From Actinomycetes bacterium (GTDB lineage Bacteria > Actinomycetota > Actinomycetes > Actinomycetales > Demequinaceae): a stretch of DNA of 8,856 bases. The position numbers and the translations under genes were made by a program. The stretch is taken from the NCBI GenBank assembly GCA_023428185.1, contig JAEYYZ010000028.1, positions 1 to 8,856 of the forward strand, given 5' to 3'. The notes below the pieces were generated by a model. The model ran no database searches and had not been told where the DNA came from. It saw only the letters and a list, made by a program, of their open reading frames with translations. The first letter of the stretch is position 1; every line of letters starts with the position of its first letter. This document shows positions 1-6,588 of this stretch, piece by piece.

Positions 1-1
1 T

Positions 2-1267
2 GTGGCTTTGCTTCTGGTCTACTTCGTGGCTGTAGTGCACCGCACGTCCATGGGTGTGGCGGGCATGGAAGCTATAGAGCGCTTCGGCAGCGAGGCAGCT
101 GGACTGTCCGTGCTGGCCGTGGCTCAAGTGGTGATGTACGCGGCGATGCAGATTCCCGCCGGCCATTTGCTGGACCGCTTTGGACCCATGAAGGTCATGC
201 TCGCGGGCTCACTGCTCATGGCGGTGGGCCAAGCGCTGCTCGCGGTGACGGGCAACTATACGATCGCGCTCCTCGCCCGCCTGGTGCTCGGCATAGGCGA
301 CGCTCCCATTTTCATTTCTGCGACGCGCCTGTTGGCGGCATGGTTCCCACCTCGCCGTGTGCCTGTACTCGTGCAAATCACGGCGACCATGGGCCACATC
401 GGCCAGCTCGCCACGGCCATTCCCGTGGCGTGGGTGCTTCACCAAGGTGGTTGGGGTGCGGCGTTTGGCATGCTCGCAATGGCGGGGTTGGTAGCAGCAG
501 GTGTGGCCGCGGTGGGTGTGCGCATGCCTCGTGTAGAGGAAGTAAGCGAACCCGTGCAACGGCAACGCATGTGGGTATCCGTGAGGGCAGCCACGGCTGT
601 GGCGGGCACGAGGCTCGGCTTCTGGAGCCACTTCTTGCCGCCATTCTCGGCCAACACCATTGCACTGCTGTGGGGCGTGCCGTTCTTCATTACCGCTCAA
701 GGTCTCACTAGCGCTCAAGCCAGCGGGTTGCTCATAGTGCTCACCATCGCAGCCATGATCGCCGGCCCGGTCGCAGGGATCCTCACCGGACGCCACCCGT
801 TGCGTCGCACGTGGATTGTGCTGGCATCGGCCATGGGCACGGCCGTCGCATGGGCAGGGCTGTTGTCCTTCGATACGCCCAGACCGTTCTGGCAACTCGC
901 GCTCTTTTGCGCGGTGATCGGTGCGGGCGGGCCCATTTCGTTGGTGGGTATCGACTTTGCCCGCACCTGGAACCCCAGCGCACGTCTCGGAATAGCCACT
1001 GGATTTGTCAACGTGGGTGGCTTCACGTCCACCATTGCGGGCGTGCTGTTGGTAGGGATTGTGCTGCAAGTAGTGGCTGCTCCGGGAACCACCGAGTACA
1101 CCCTCGACCAGTATCGATTGGCGTTTGCGTCTCTCCTGCTGCCATGGATAGTGGGCGTGGCAGGGGTGTTGGGCGCCCGCAAACGCACCCGTGCCGACAT
1201 GGCCGCGAGCGGCATTGTGATCCCACGCATCAGGGACTCGTTGACACGCGGGCGCCCAGGAGATTGA
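2..1267 (+). CDS. MFS transporter, 5'-truncated by window edge
   Basis: Inner-membrane carrier of the major facilitator superfamily; substrate unknown. The visible 421 residues hold about 11.5 hydrophobic segments separated by short loops. The first segment carries HRTSMGVAG (visible residues 13-21), followed by a TM2-TM3 loop with the MFS motif A pattern GHLLDRFGPMKV (about 54-65) and an Arg in TM4 (LARLVLGIG). A polar loop near residues 175-205 separates the two six-helix halves. The second half opens with the TM7 stretch ALLWGVPFF, which I associate with an actinobacterial MFS group of unassigned substrate. The C-terminus is a short basic tail rich in Arg. The GTG at position 2 is only the first in-frame codon seen. 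The gene enters already inside TM1, so roughly 5-25 residues are probably missing. The stop is TGA at 1265-1267. A strong hairpin follows, so it probably ends a transcript. The family call is firm; substrate specificity cannot be read. Confidence 0.9.
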   Translation: MALLLVYFVAVVHRTSMGVAGMEAIERFGSEAAGLSVLAVAQVVMYAAMQIPAGHLLDRFGPMKVMLAGSLLMAVGQALLAVTGNYTIALLARLVLGIGDAPIFISATRLLAAWFPPRRVPVLVQITATMGHIGQLATAIPVAWVLHQGGWGAAFGMLAMAGLVAAGVAAVGVRMPRVEEVSEPVQRQRMWVSVRAATAVAGTRLGFWSHFLPPFSANTIALLWGVPFFITAQGLTSAQASGLLIVLTIAAMIAGPVAGILTGRHPLRRTWIVLASAMGTAVAWAGLLSFDTPRPFWQLALFCAVIGAGGPISLVGIDFARTWNPSARLGIATGFVNVGGFTSTIAGVLLVGIVLQVVAAPGTTEYTLDQYRLAFASLLLPWIVGVAGVLGARKRTRADMAASGIVIPRIRDSLTRGRPGD

Positions 1268-1298
1268 CGACGCGCCATTGCAGGTCCACAATTCCCTC

Positions 1299-1337
1299 GA
1301 CGGTGCGCGTCGGCTGAACAAGTCGGCGCGCACTGTC
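1299..1337 (+). terminator. 17-bp stem-loop, probable terminator of the MFS gene
   Basis: Arms 1299-1315 and 1321-1337 pair over 17 consecutive positions with three G-U wobbles (1302/1334, 1310/1326, 1313/1323) and a 5-nt loop GAACA. It starts 31 nt after the MFS stop codon. The downstream bases (TCGTTCCCGGG) are only weakly T-rich, so it is not a classical U-tract terminator. Actinobacterial terminators often lack a good U-tract. Being a near-perfect palindrome, it could act on both strands. Confidence 0.65.
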
Positions 1338-1406
1338 TCGTTCCCGGGAGCGTGCCGCGTCATGGATTGAGCGGCGCGGCAACCGGCACCGCCGTGCTGG
1401 CCTCGT

Positions 1407-1412
1407 TACGGT
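1407..1412 (+). promoter_or_regulatory. Possible -10 box for a leaderless transcript of the large gene
   Basis: TACGGT fits the actinobacterial TANNNT -10 pattern and ends 6 nt before the GTG at 1419, so transcription would begin at or next to the start codon. No purine-rich Shine-Dalgarno sequence lies ahead of that GTG, which agrees with leaderless translation. No convincing -35 is seen 16-19 nt upstream. This is inferred from spacing only. Confidence 0.35.
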
Positions 1413-1418
1413 AGTCGA

Positions 1419-4400
1419 GTGGTGGACTATATCTCCCGCGCTCTGGTTGCAGACGCGCTCACGGAGTGGCGCGAACAGTTGCGTTCCGCGTCCACGGTGT
1501 CCCCTCTGCGCGATCTTGCAGCCTCGGACTCCGCCACCATCGAGATCAACAGCGCCCACCCTTCAGGGCTTGCTCAACTGTTTGCCCACCGAGGTACGCT
1601 GCTCAGCACTCTCATGAGGGACGACGCCGCGTACAGATCCGCGGCGCACCGCGCCGGGCTCATCATGACTCAAGCGGAACACGTGGTGGCCGCTACCGGT
1701 GCGTGGACTGCTGCGCTCGTGGTGGGGACAGCAGCCTGGGATGGTCATGAAGTGCCGATCATCTTGAGAGGCGTGTCACTCGAGCGAGCCCGCGAAGACG
1801 ACATGCTCATCACCTTGCGCCACGACGCGTGGCTCAACCCGGTCTTTGGAGCCTTGGTGCGTGAGATGGGCGACGAGTCCCCGTTGGCCACCCTTGCAGC
1901 GTCCTCCGTAGAGGGCGCTCAATTTGACCCGCGCCCTACGTGGACCGCGGTGCGCGAACTCGGTTACCTCTTTGGTGAAACCTTTGAAGTCCGGGAGAGA
2001 CTTCTGCTTGGCGCGTACGACGACCCCGAGCAGCGGCTCCTTGATGACTTGGACGAACTCGACCCAGTGATCGGCGCATCGGATGTCATTGCTGCCGCAG
2101 TGGGGGACACGGACGCCAAAGTGATCCTGGCAGAGCCGTTGCCGCGATGGGCTCACTCCGACCGCGACCCCTTTGGAGAGCGCGGCATCGGCGACTTGGA
2201 CGACGTCGCCTTCTCCGCTCTCGACGTGTGCGCCACAGGGCGCTCGCTCGCGGTCAACGCGGGTCCCGGTAGCGACCCCGTGGGTTTCGCGGCCGCAGCG
2301 GCAGCCGACGCCGCAGCATCGGGCCGGACCGTGGCAATAGTGGGCGGTACAGAGGATTCCGTTGAAGCGGTAGCGGCCAGATTGGACGCCCTTGGAGCAG
2401 GCGAGATTTACGTGACCAGTGCGATGGACGCATGGACGGCCGATGCCCGCGCCCGGCTGCTTGCGTCACTCACCCTTGAGCCCACTCAGGTGGACGAGGA
2501 GCGCGTGCGTCTCCTGGGCCAGCACCTCGTGGAGGCCAGGCATGATCTCCAGCGAAGGTTCGACGCCCTGCACCGCCCGCATCGCCCGTGGGGAGTGAGT
2601 GCTTTTGAAGCGGTGCAAGCGGTGGTGCGGCTCACGGCAGGACCCTTGGAGCCCGCCACCGTGAGGCTGGGTCCCGACGCTGGGGTGATCGTGGCAGAGC
2701 ATGGCCTCGCTGGCGTGGCTGCCGCACTCGTCAAGCGCCTTCACGGCGAGAACGTCAACGTGGACACTGCGGCCATCGCCCCAGCCACCGCTGCGCTTGA
2801 AGCCGCGGCAGCGCGGCCTGCCACGCCATGGTGGACTGATCTCGTTGACCCGGAACAAGGCGCGCACCTTGACGAGGCGCTTGCGGTGTTGGTGCGGCAT
2901 ATTCCTGCCATGCGCAATGAAGCGCTCGTCGCGGCCCAAGAGACGGGCCTAGACCCGGCAGAGAACCTCGCGGCATGGGCGGAGCAAGTCACGTTGTTCA
3001 CAGACGTGCGAGCCACGTTGGAAACCTTCTCCCCGGCCATCTATCACCGCTCACTGGTGGACCTCATTGCCGCGACCGCGCCGCTGGGTTCAAGTCGGTT
3101 CAGCGCCGTGAGCCGCAAGGAGCGCCGCTCACTGGTGCGCAGGGCCACCGAATTGCTACGCCCCGGACGGGAATCGGAGCACCTTCATGACCGTCTCGTA
3201 GCGGCCCACGACGAGGTGCAACGGTGGCGTGCACATTGCAGCGTGGGCGGGTGGCCCGTGGTTCCCGACGCCTTTGACGCGTACAACGCCCGCCTCAACC
3301 GAGTTCAGGCCGCGTGGAGCGTCTTGGTGGGTCCTCTCACGGCTGACGAAGCCGAGACGCTGGCGCTACAGCCGTGGGATGCGTTGATGGCGGACCTCGA
3401 CCGCATGGCAGACGGCATTCCGGGGGGCATCGACCATGCCCCTGCTCGCCCTGCAGAGGTCAATCTTGATGTCCCAGGTTTTGCCGACTTGCTCAATCAC
3501 TTGACTGCCACGCAAGCAAGCCCGGAGCAAATTCGTGTGGACCTCGAGTTTGCGTGGTGGGGTGCAGCGTTCGATGCCATAGCAAACGAGGCGCCTGAGC
3601 TCACAGAATATGGCGCCATTGGCGTTGCCGTGGAGCGTTACCTCGCATACGACGCTGCGTTTGCCGATGTTCGGCTCGGTCCCCTGCTCAGGGCTGTGGG
3701 TGAACGCCGCCGCTCCGCCATCGCGCGCCACCCCGATCATGCCCGAGACCTTTTTGCCGCTTTGGTGGAAGGCGTGGGCGGCTCTGTGCGGGATCTGTGG
3801 CGCGACTTTGCACCCGTTGTCAGCGCGTTACGGCCCGTGGTCCTCACTAGCGCCTCGCAAGTTCCCAGCATGCTGCCCGCCTCCCAGTGTGTGGACACGG
3901 TCATCGTCGTGGGTGCCGAATCGTTGGCACTGGCAGAACTCATTCCCGCTTTGGCTCGCGCCAAGCAAGTCATTGTTGTCGGAGACCTGGCGGCGGCCAC
4001 GAGGTCGGCGGTCATCACGGTGGGTGGGGTGCTTCCCGCGTTGAGCCTTCATGCATTGCCGCAGGCCAGGGATCCTCGAGTGACTCGCGTGTTAGCGGAA
4101 TCCGTGTATGGCCGGTCGCTACCTGCTGTGCCGTCTCCAGGCGAGCCGGAAGAAGGCTCGTTCGCTGTGGTCACTCTGGACGCGATCGCTCCGCCGGCTG
4201 CGGGGTCTACGACGGTGGAGTCGAATCGGGCAGAGGTGGCGGCGGTGGTGTCCCATGTCTCGCGGGTAGCAGGGTCCGTACCGCGCCGATCGGTGGCGGT
4301 GGTGGCGGGGAACGAACTTCATGCAGTGCGCATCGCCGATGCTTTGACCGAGCGCAGCCCCAAACTGGCGGAGGAAACCCCTGTTGTCACTTTGGCGAAC

Positions 4401-5606
4401 GCTGGAGGCCTGTCGGTAGATGAAGTGGTGTTCACGTTGGGTTACGCCAGGGACACGCGGGGTGTGCTCCCTGCAGATCTAGGCGACTTGAGCGCGGCGG
4501 GTGGCGCTGCTGCTCTTGCTCAAGCGATGGTGGTGGGCCGGGCCGGTTTGACGGTAGTGACGTCACTCGAGCCGCACCACCTCACTACGCTTGCCGCCGC
4601 ATCGCAACCGGGGCACGGAGTGGGTGCGCTTCGCGAACTCATCATGGCGGAGCAGCGCCCTGTGGTGGCACCTGAGCGCCCGCGTCCAGGGCCTTCGGAT
4701 TGGCTCTTGGCCGATGTCGCCGCCATGTTGCGCGCCGAAGGGTACGCCGTGAGACTGCGGTACGGCTTCGGTTCGGATGCGATCTCCATGGTGGTGGGCG
4801 GTAAGCATGACCGCGGCTACAGCGTGGCAGTGGTCACCGACGAAGCGGCGCCAGTGGGTTCAGGATCTTTGCGCGACCGTGTCCGATGGCAATATTCCCG
4901 CCTGGAAGCGCTGGGGTGGAAAGTGGTTTCGCTGTGGACCATCGACGTGTTCATAGATCCGCAGGCCGCGGCGGCTCAAGTGCGGGCCGCCGTAGACGGC
5001 ACCGCCATAGCCGGGGCCGATGGGGTTGAGGCCGGTGTGGTTGAGGCCGGCGTGTTTGAGACCGACGCGGAAGTCACCGAAGCCGCCTCGTCTGAGGAGG
5101 AGCAACTCGAGGCGCCTCAGCTGGCGCCAGAACCGCCATCCGGGTACCTGTTCGGCGAGATCGTGAGTTTTGACGTGGATGGGCCATGGGAACCCGGGCC
5201 CGAACCGCATCCGGAACCGGAGCCGTGGCCTGAGGTGGAGCCGGAGCTGGAGGCGCCTGAGCCGGAGCCGGCGCCACAGTCTGAGTCTGAGCCTGAGCCT
5301 GAACCCGAACCCGAGCCCGAGCCAGAGCCACAACCACAGCCACAACCACAGCCACAGCCTGAGCCTGAACCGGTGCCGGAACCCGAGCCTCAACCAGACG
5401 GCGAAGACGACATCGAACTCACTGTGAGGCGTCCCCATGTCATGCCCGCGGACACTCCCGTGGTGCCAGGGCCCTCATCGCGTGGAACTGAACGTCCGTT
5501 GATCCCTACAAGAGCATGGGAAGACGAGGACGCAGGGTGGGGTGGTGGCTCTCGCGGCGCCAGCCGCGAGGACGAGATCAAGCGGGAGAAGCCGCCGCAC
5601 TACTAG
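1419..5606 (+). CDS. Giant SF1-helicase-like pseudoenzyme with Vsr-like C-terminal domain and Pro-Glu tail
   Basis: 1395 residues, cytosolic (no signal peptide or membrane segment), function unknown. Residues 1-270 resemble the DUF4011-type N-terminal region of actinobacterial helicases, for example HPSGLAQL at 47-54 and PIILRGVSL at 113-121. A first RecA-like half begins near 270. Its expected Walker A loop is AGPGSDPVGF (281-290), with no GKT/GKS. A long mostly helical insertion (about 355-800) follows. The Walker B/motif III region (825-866) reads VIVVGAESL, then VIVVGDLAAATRS, without DEA(S/H) or GDxxQLPP. The second RecA half (about 955-1050) has LGYARD and GRAGLTVVTS, but the motif VI Thr-Arg-Ala-Arg is replaced. 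Residues 1093-1192 resemble the MTES_1575/Vsr-like domain that ends such helicases (LRDRVRWQYSRLEALGW), without obvious nuclease residues. Residues 1193-1330 are acidic and Pro-rich; the tail ends EKPPHY. The start is GTG 1419 (GTG 1422 is possible), with no Shine-Dalgarno. The 3' end overlaps the opposite-strand zinc-ribbon gene. Confidence 0.85.
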   Translation: MVDYISRALVADALTEWREQLRSASTVSPLRDLAASDSATIEINSAHPSGLAQLFAHRGTLLSTLMRDDAAYRSAAHRAGLIMTQAEHVVAATGAWTAALVVGTAAWDGHEVPIILRGVSLERAREDDMLITLRHDAWLNPVFGALVREMGDESPLATLAASSVEGAQFDPRPTWTAVRELGYLFGETFEVRERLLLGAYDDPEQRLLDDLDELDPVIGASDVIAAAVGDTDAKVILAEPLPRWAHSDRDPFGERGIGDLDDVAFSALDVCATGRSLAVNAGPGSDPVGFAAAAAADAAASGRTVAIVGGTEDSVEAVAARLDALGAGEIYVTSAMDAWTADARARLLASLTLEPTQVDEERVRLLGQHLVEARHDLQRRFDALHRPHRPWGVSAFEAVQAVVRLTAGPLEPATVRLGPDAGVIVAEHGLAGVAAALVKRLHGENVNVDTAAIAPATAALEAAAARPATPWWTDLVDPEQGAHLDEALAVLVRHIPAMRNEALVAAQETGLDPAENLAAWAEQVTLFTDVRATLETFSPAIYHRSLVDLIAATAPLGSSRFSAVSRKERRSLVRRATELLRPGRESEHLHDRLVAAHDEVQRWRAHCSVGGWPVVPDAFDAYNARLNRVQAAWSVLVGPLTADEAETLALQPWDALMADLDRMADGIPGGIDHAPARPAEVNLDVPGFADLLNHLTATQASPEQIRVDLEFAWWGAAFDAIANEAPELTEYGAIGVAVERYLAYDAAFADVRLGPLLRAVGERRRSAIARHPDHARDLFAALVEGVGGSVRDLWRDFAPVVSALRPVVLTSASQVPSMLPASQCVDTVIVVGAESLALAELIPALARAKQVIVVGDLAAATRSAVITVGGVLPALSLHALPQARDPRVTRVLAESVYGRSLPAVPSPGEPEEGSFAVVTLDAIAPPAAGSTTVESNRAEVAAVVSHVSRVAGSVPRRSVAVVAGNELHAVRIADALTERSPKLAEETPVVTLANAGGLSVDEVVFTLGYARDTRGVLPADLGDLSAAGGAAALAQAMVVGRAGLTVVTSLEPHHLTTLAAASQPGHGVGALRELIMAEQRPVVAPERPRPGPSDWLLADVAAMLRAEGYAVRLRYGFGSDAISMVVGGKHDRGYSVAVVTDEAAPVGSGSLRDRVRWQYSRLEALGWKVVSLWTIDVFIDPQAAAAQVRAAVDGTAIAGADGVEAGVVEAGVFETDAEVTEAASSEEEQLEAPQLAPEPPSGYLFGEIVSFDVDGPWEPGPEPHPEPEPWPEVEPELEAPEPEPAPQSESEPEPEPEPEPEPEPQPQPQPQPQPEPEPVPEPEPQPDGEDDIELTVRRPHVMPADTPVVPGPSSRGTERPLIPTRAWEDEDAGWGGGSRGASREDEIKREKPPHY
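5024..5068 (+). repeat. Three tandem 15-bp units inside the large gene
   Basis: Units 5024-5038, 5039-5053 and 5054-5068 have the form GGTTGAGGCCGGTGT. The first two differ at one base; the third has four differences. In frame they encode the 5-residue repeat (G/V)VEAG, VVEAG, VFETD just after the Vsr-like domain. This looks like recent slippage expansion in a disordered linker. Confidence 0.75.
5190..5399 (+). repeat. Pro-Glu / Pro-Gln dipeptide repeat tract in the large gene
   Basis: Residues 1258-1327 of the large protein are almost wholly alternating Pro with Glu, then Gln, then Glu again. The DNA is built of 6-bp units (GAGCCT, GAACCC, CAACCA and CAGCCA forms). The CAACCA/CAGCCA units at about 5329-5358 are nearly uniform, while the Glu units vary at third positions, so selection on the peptide as well as slippage seems involved. 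The tract should be an extended, strongly acidic stalk. The opposite-strand reading (Leu/Arg/Phe-rich) is an artefact of the repeat. Confidence 0.9.
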
Positions 5607-5868
5607 AGCCCGATGACGGAGCGGCGGGGGCCTTGGGCGCGGCCTTGTCGGCACTGCCACTCGAGGATGCGGAAGTGGACGTGCTTCCCGAAGAGCGTGA
5701 GTCCGTGCGGTAGAAGCCAGACCCCTTAAAGGTGACACCCACTGCAGAGATCACCCGGCGTACGGACCCGCCGCACTCCGTGCACTCCGTGAGCGCGGCG
5801 TCGTGAATGGACTGCACCGCCTCAAAGCGACGCTCGCATTGCGAACAAGCGTAGGTATACGTGGGCAC
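5578..5868 (-). CDS. FmdB-family zinc-ribbon protein
   Basis: 96 residues, small cytosolic protein of the FmdB / CxxC_CxxC_SSSS putative regulatory family; exact role unknown. The N-terminal domain is a single zinc ribbon with knuckles CSQC (Cys8, Cys11) and CTEC (Cys29, Cys32). It carries the family hallmarks PTYTYAC at the start and VTFKGSGFYRTDSR at 45-58. From residue 59 on the chain is a low-complexity Ser/Ala/Pro/Gly/Lys tail, presumably disordered, as is common in actinobacterial members. The start is GTG at 5868, fixed by the family N-terminus; there is no Shine-Dalgarno, but a TAGAAT box sits 7 nt upstream. It follows the cyclo-ligase gene after 10 nt, so the two may be co-transcribed. 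The stop (5578-5580) lies inside the large gene on the other strand, giving a 29-bp tail-to-tail overlap. Confidence 0.9.
   Translation of the reverse strand: MPTYTYACSQCERRFEAVQSIHDAALTECTECGGSVRRVISAVGVTFKGSGFYRTDSRSSGSTSTSASSSGSADKAAPKAPAAPSSGSSSAAASPA
5592..5627. terminator. Weak inverted repeat at the convergent gene ends
   Basis: CCGCCGC (5592-5598) and GCGGCGG (5621-5627) form a 7-bp GC-only stem with a 22-nt loop containing the TAG stop of the large gene. It lies inside the 3' coding end of the opposite-strand zinc-ribbon gene. It could help end transcription of the large gene, but GC-rich Ala/Pro/Ser codons readily give such repeats by chance, and there is no T-run after it. Confidence 0.25.
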
Positions 5869-5875
5869 GCAGAGG

Positions 5876-5881
5876 ATTCTA
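5876..5881 (-). promoter_or_regulatory. Possible -10 box TAGAAT, leaderless start of the zinc-ribbon gene
   Basis: Read on the minus strand, TAGAAT fits the TANNNT -10 pattern and matches TATAAT at 5 of 6 positions. It ends 7 nt before the GTG start at 5868, so the predicted transcript begins at the start codon. The first three bases (TAG) are also the stop codon of the upstream cyclo-ligase gene. No good -35 is seen at the usual distance. It would give the small gene its own promoter besides read-through from upstream. Confidence 0.45.
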
Positions 5882-6517
5882 AGCGCCCACGCGGTGTACG
5901 CCGGACGGAGTCACGACAATTGACACCGGAAGGTCGTGCGCCTCGCGGGGTATCACCCGCGTTCCGGCTTCGTGAAACTCGTCATCAAAGACAAGCGCCA
6001 CTACTGGTACTCCAGGCCGTGCATCCACAAGAGCGCGGTCGTACCAACCGCCACCTTGGCCCAGGCGAGTGCCCGCCGTGTCCACCGCGAGCGCCGGCAC
6101 GATGATGACATCGGCATCGGCCAATTTGGCTTGGGGCAAGAAGTCGCCAGAAGGCTCCGGAGGGCGCCCCGGTGCGCGCTCTACCAAGTCGCCGGGTTCC
6201 ACATAGTGCGCCCAACCGCGCTGCAGCCCATCTCCCAGCACGGGCACGATGACTCGCACTCCGGCGCTAGACAAGGCCTCCAGCAATGGGAACGTGCCTG
6301 GTTCATGGCGCCTCGAGGCATACACGGAGGCACAGGCCGCGCGGCTCACCTCTGGCAGACCCATCACCAGGGTGCGGAAGGTTTCAGCGTGCTCGGCGAG
6401 TCGCCGGTCGCTGCGCTCAAGCCGATGCTTGCGTACGGCAGAGCGCCACTCAGTCTTGGCCTCTTCGGGGCTCATGGAGCGTACGTCGAGGTGCGACAAC
6501 GGCGTCATGAAGTCCAT
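5879..6517 (-). CDS. 5-formyltetrahydrofolate cyclo-ligase
   Basis: Cytosolic one-carbon enzyme (MTHFS family) that uses ATP to convert 5-formyl-THF to 5,10-methenyl-THF, returning a dead-end folate to the pool. With the start used here it has 212 residues, slightly above the usual 180-200. Seen in order: a basic helix EWRSAVRKHRLERS (23-36) with the ATP-contacting Lys/Arg; VYASRRHEPGT (65-75), matching the family YxSxxxEpxT; VIVPVLGDG; then VIIVPALAVD followed by the hallmark TRLGQGGGWYDR (150-161). The reading frame extends to a GTG at 6571, which would run to within 17 nt of the galU start. ATG 6517, 6508 and 6475 are the alternatives, and none has a Shine-Dalgarno. I chose 6517 because the family start lies shortly before SPEEAK. 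It is divergent from galU and precedes the zinc-ribbon gene. Confidence 0.92.
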   Translation of the reverse strand: MDFMTPLSHLDVRSMSPEEAKTEWRSAVRKHRLERSDRRLAEHAETFRTLVMGLPEVSRAACASVYASRRHEPGTFPLLEALSSAGVRVIVPVLGDGLQRGWAHYVEPGDLVERAPGRPPEPSGDFLPQAKLADADVIIVPALAVDTAGTRLGQGGGWYDRALVDARPGVPVVALVFDDEFHEAGTRVIPREAHDLPVSIVVTPSGVHRVGA

Positions 6518-6525
6518 TGTGTCAA

Positions 6526-6540
6526 AGTGTGGTGAACACT
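6526..6540. promoter_or_regulatory. Small inverted repeat in the divergent cyclo-ligase/galU region
   Basis: AGTGT (6526-6530) and ACACT (6536-6540) flank a 5-nt spacer in the 71-bp gap between the two divergent genes. The flanks carry imperfect direct copies of GTGTCAAAG and GTGTTTCAAG. Such symmetry could be an operator, but the arms are short. The gap holds no TANNNT -10 box on either strand, so no promoter can be assigned for either gene. Confidence 0.2.
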
Positions 6541-6573
6541 GTGTTTCAAGGGTTGGAAATCTGGATGACACCT

Positions 6574-6580
6574 GAAAGGG
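6574..6580 (+). promoter_or_regulatory. Ribosome binding site deciding the galU start
   Basis: GAAAGGG ends 8 nt before ATG 6589. This supports starting GalU at 6589 rather than at upstream in-frame codons (such as 6517), which lack such a site and precede the family N-terminus TMNRDAVTKAVIPAAG. Confidence 0.6.
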
Positions 6581-6588
6581 TCGGCTCT

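Noticed and set aside
209..1363. 384-codon open frame antisense to the MFS gene
   Set aside because: The translation is rich in His, Arg, Cys and Gln without domains, and mirrors codon bias of the + strand gene; the transporter frame is clearly real.
1371..1394. GC-rich imperfect inverted repeat upstream of the large gene
   Set aside because: Only about 5 bp pair before a mismatch, which is expected by chance at this G+C content.
5280..5400. CRISPR-like or satellite repeat array
   Set aside because: The period is 6 bp without spacers and it stays in frame inside a coding region; it is a dipeptide-coding repeat.
4860..5438. Minus-strand frame with a Leu/Arg/Phe/Trp repeat that looks like a membrane or LR-repeat protein
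   Set aside because: It is the reverse reading of the Pro-Glu/Pro-Gln codon repeat; the + frame continues a 1395-residue protein with family similarity on both sides.
1419..5606. Active defence helicase-nuclease (phage defence system)
   Set aside because: The domain layout suggests it at first, but Walker A, the DExx box, motif VI and nuclease residues are not recognisable, and the neighbours are housekeeping genes rather than defence or mobile genes.
6517..6588. In-frame 24-codon N-terminal extension of GalU
   Set aside because: The GalU family begins at TMNRDAVTKAVIP, and a Shine-Dalgarno sits before ATG 6589; the extension has no ribosome site and covers the divergent intergenic region.
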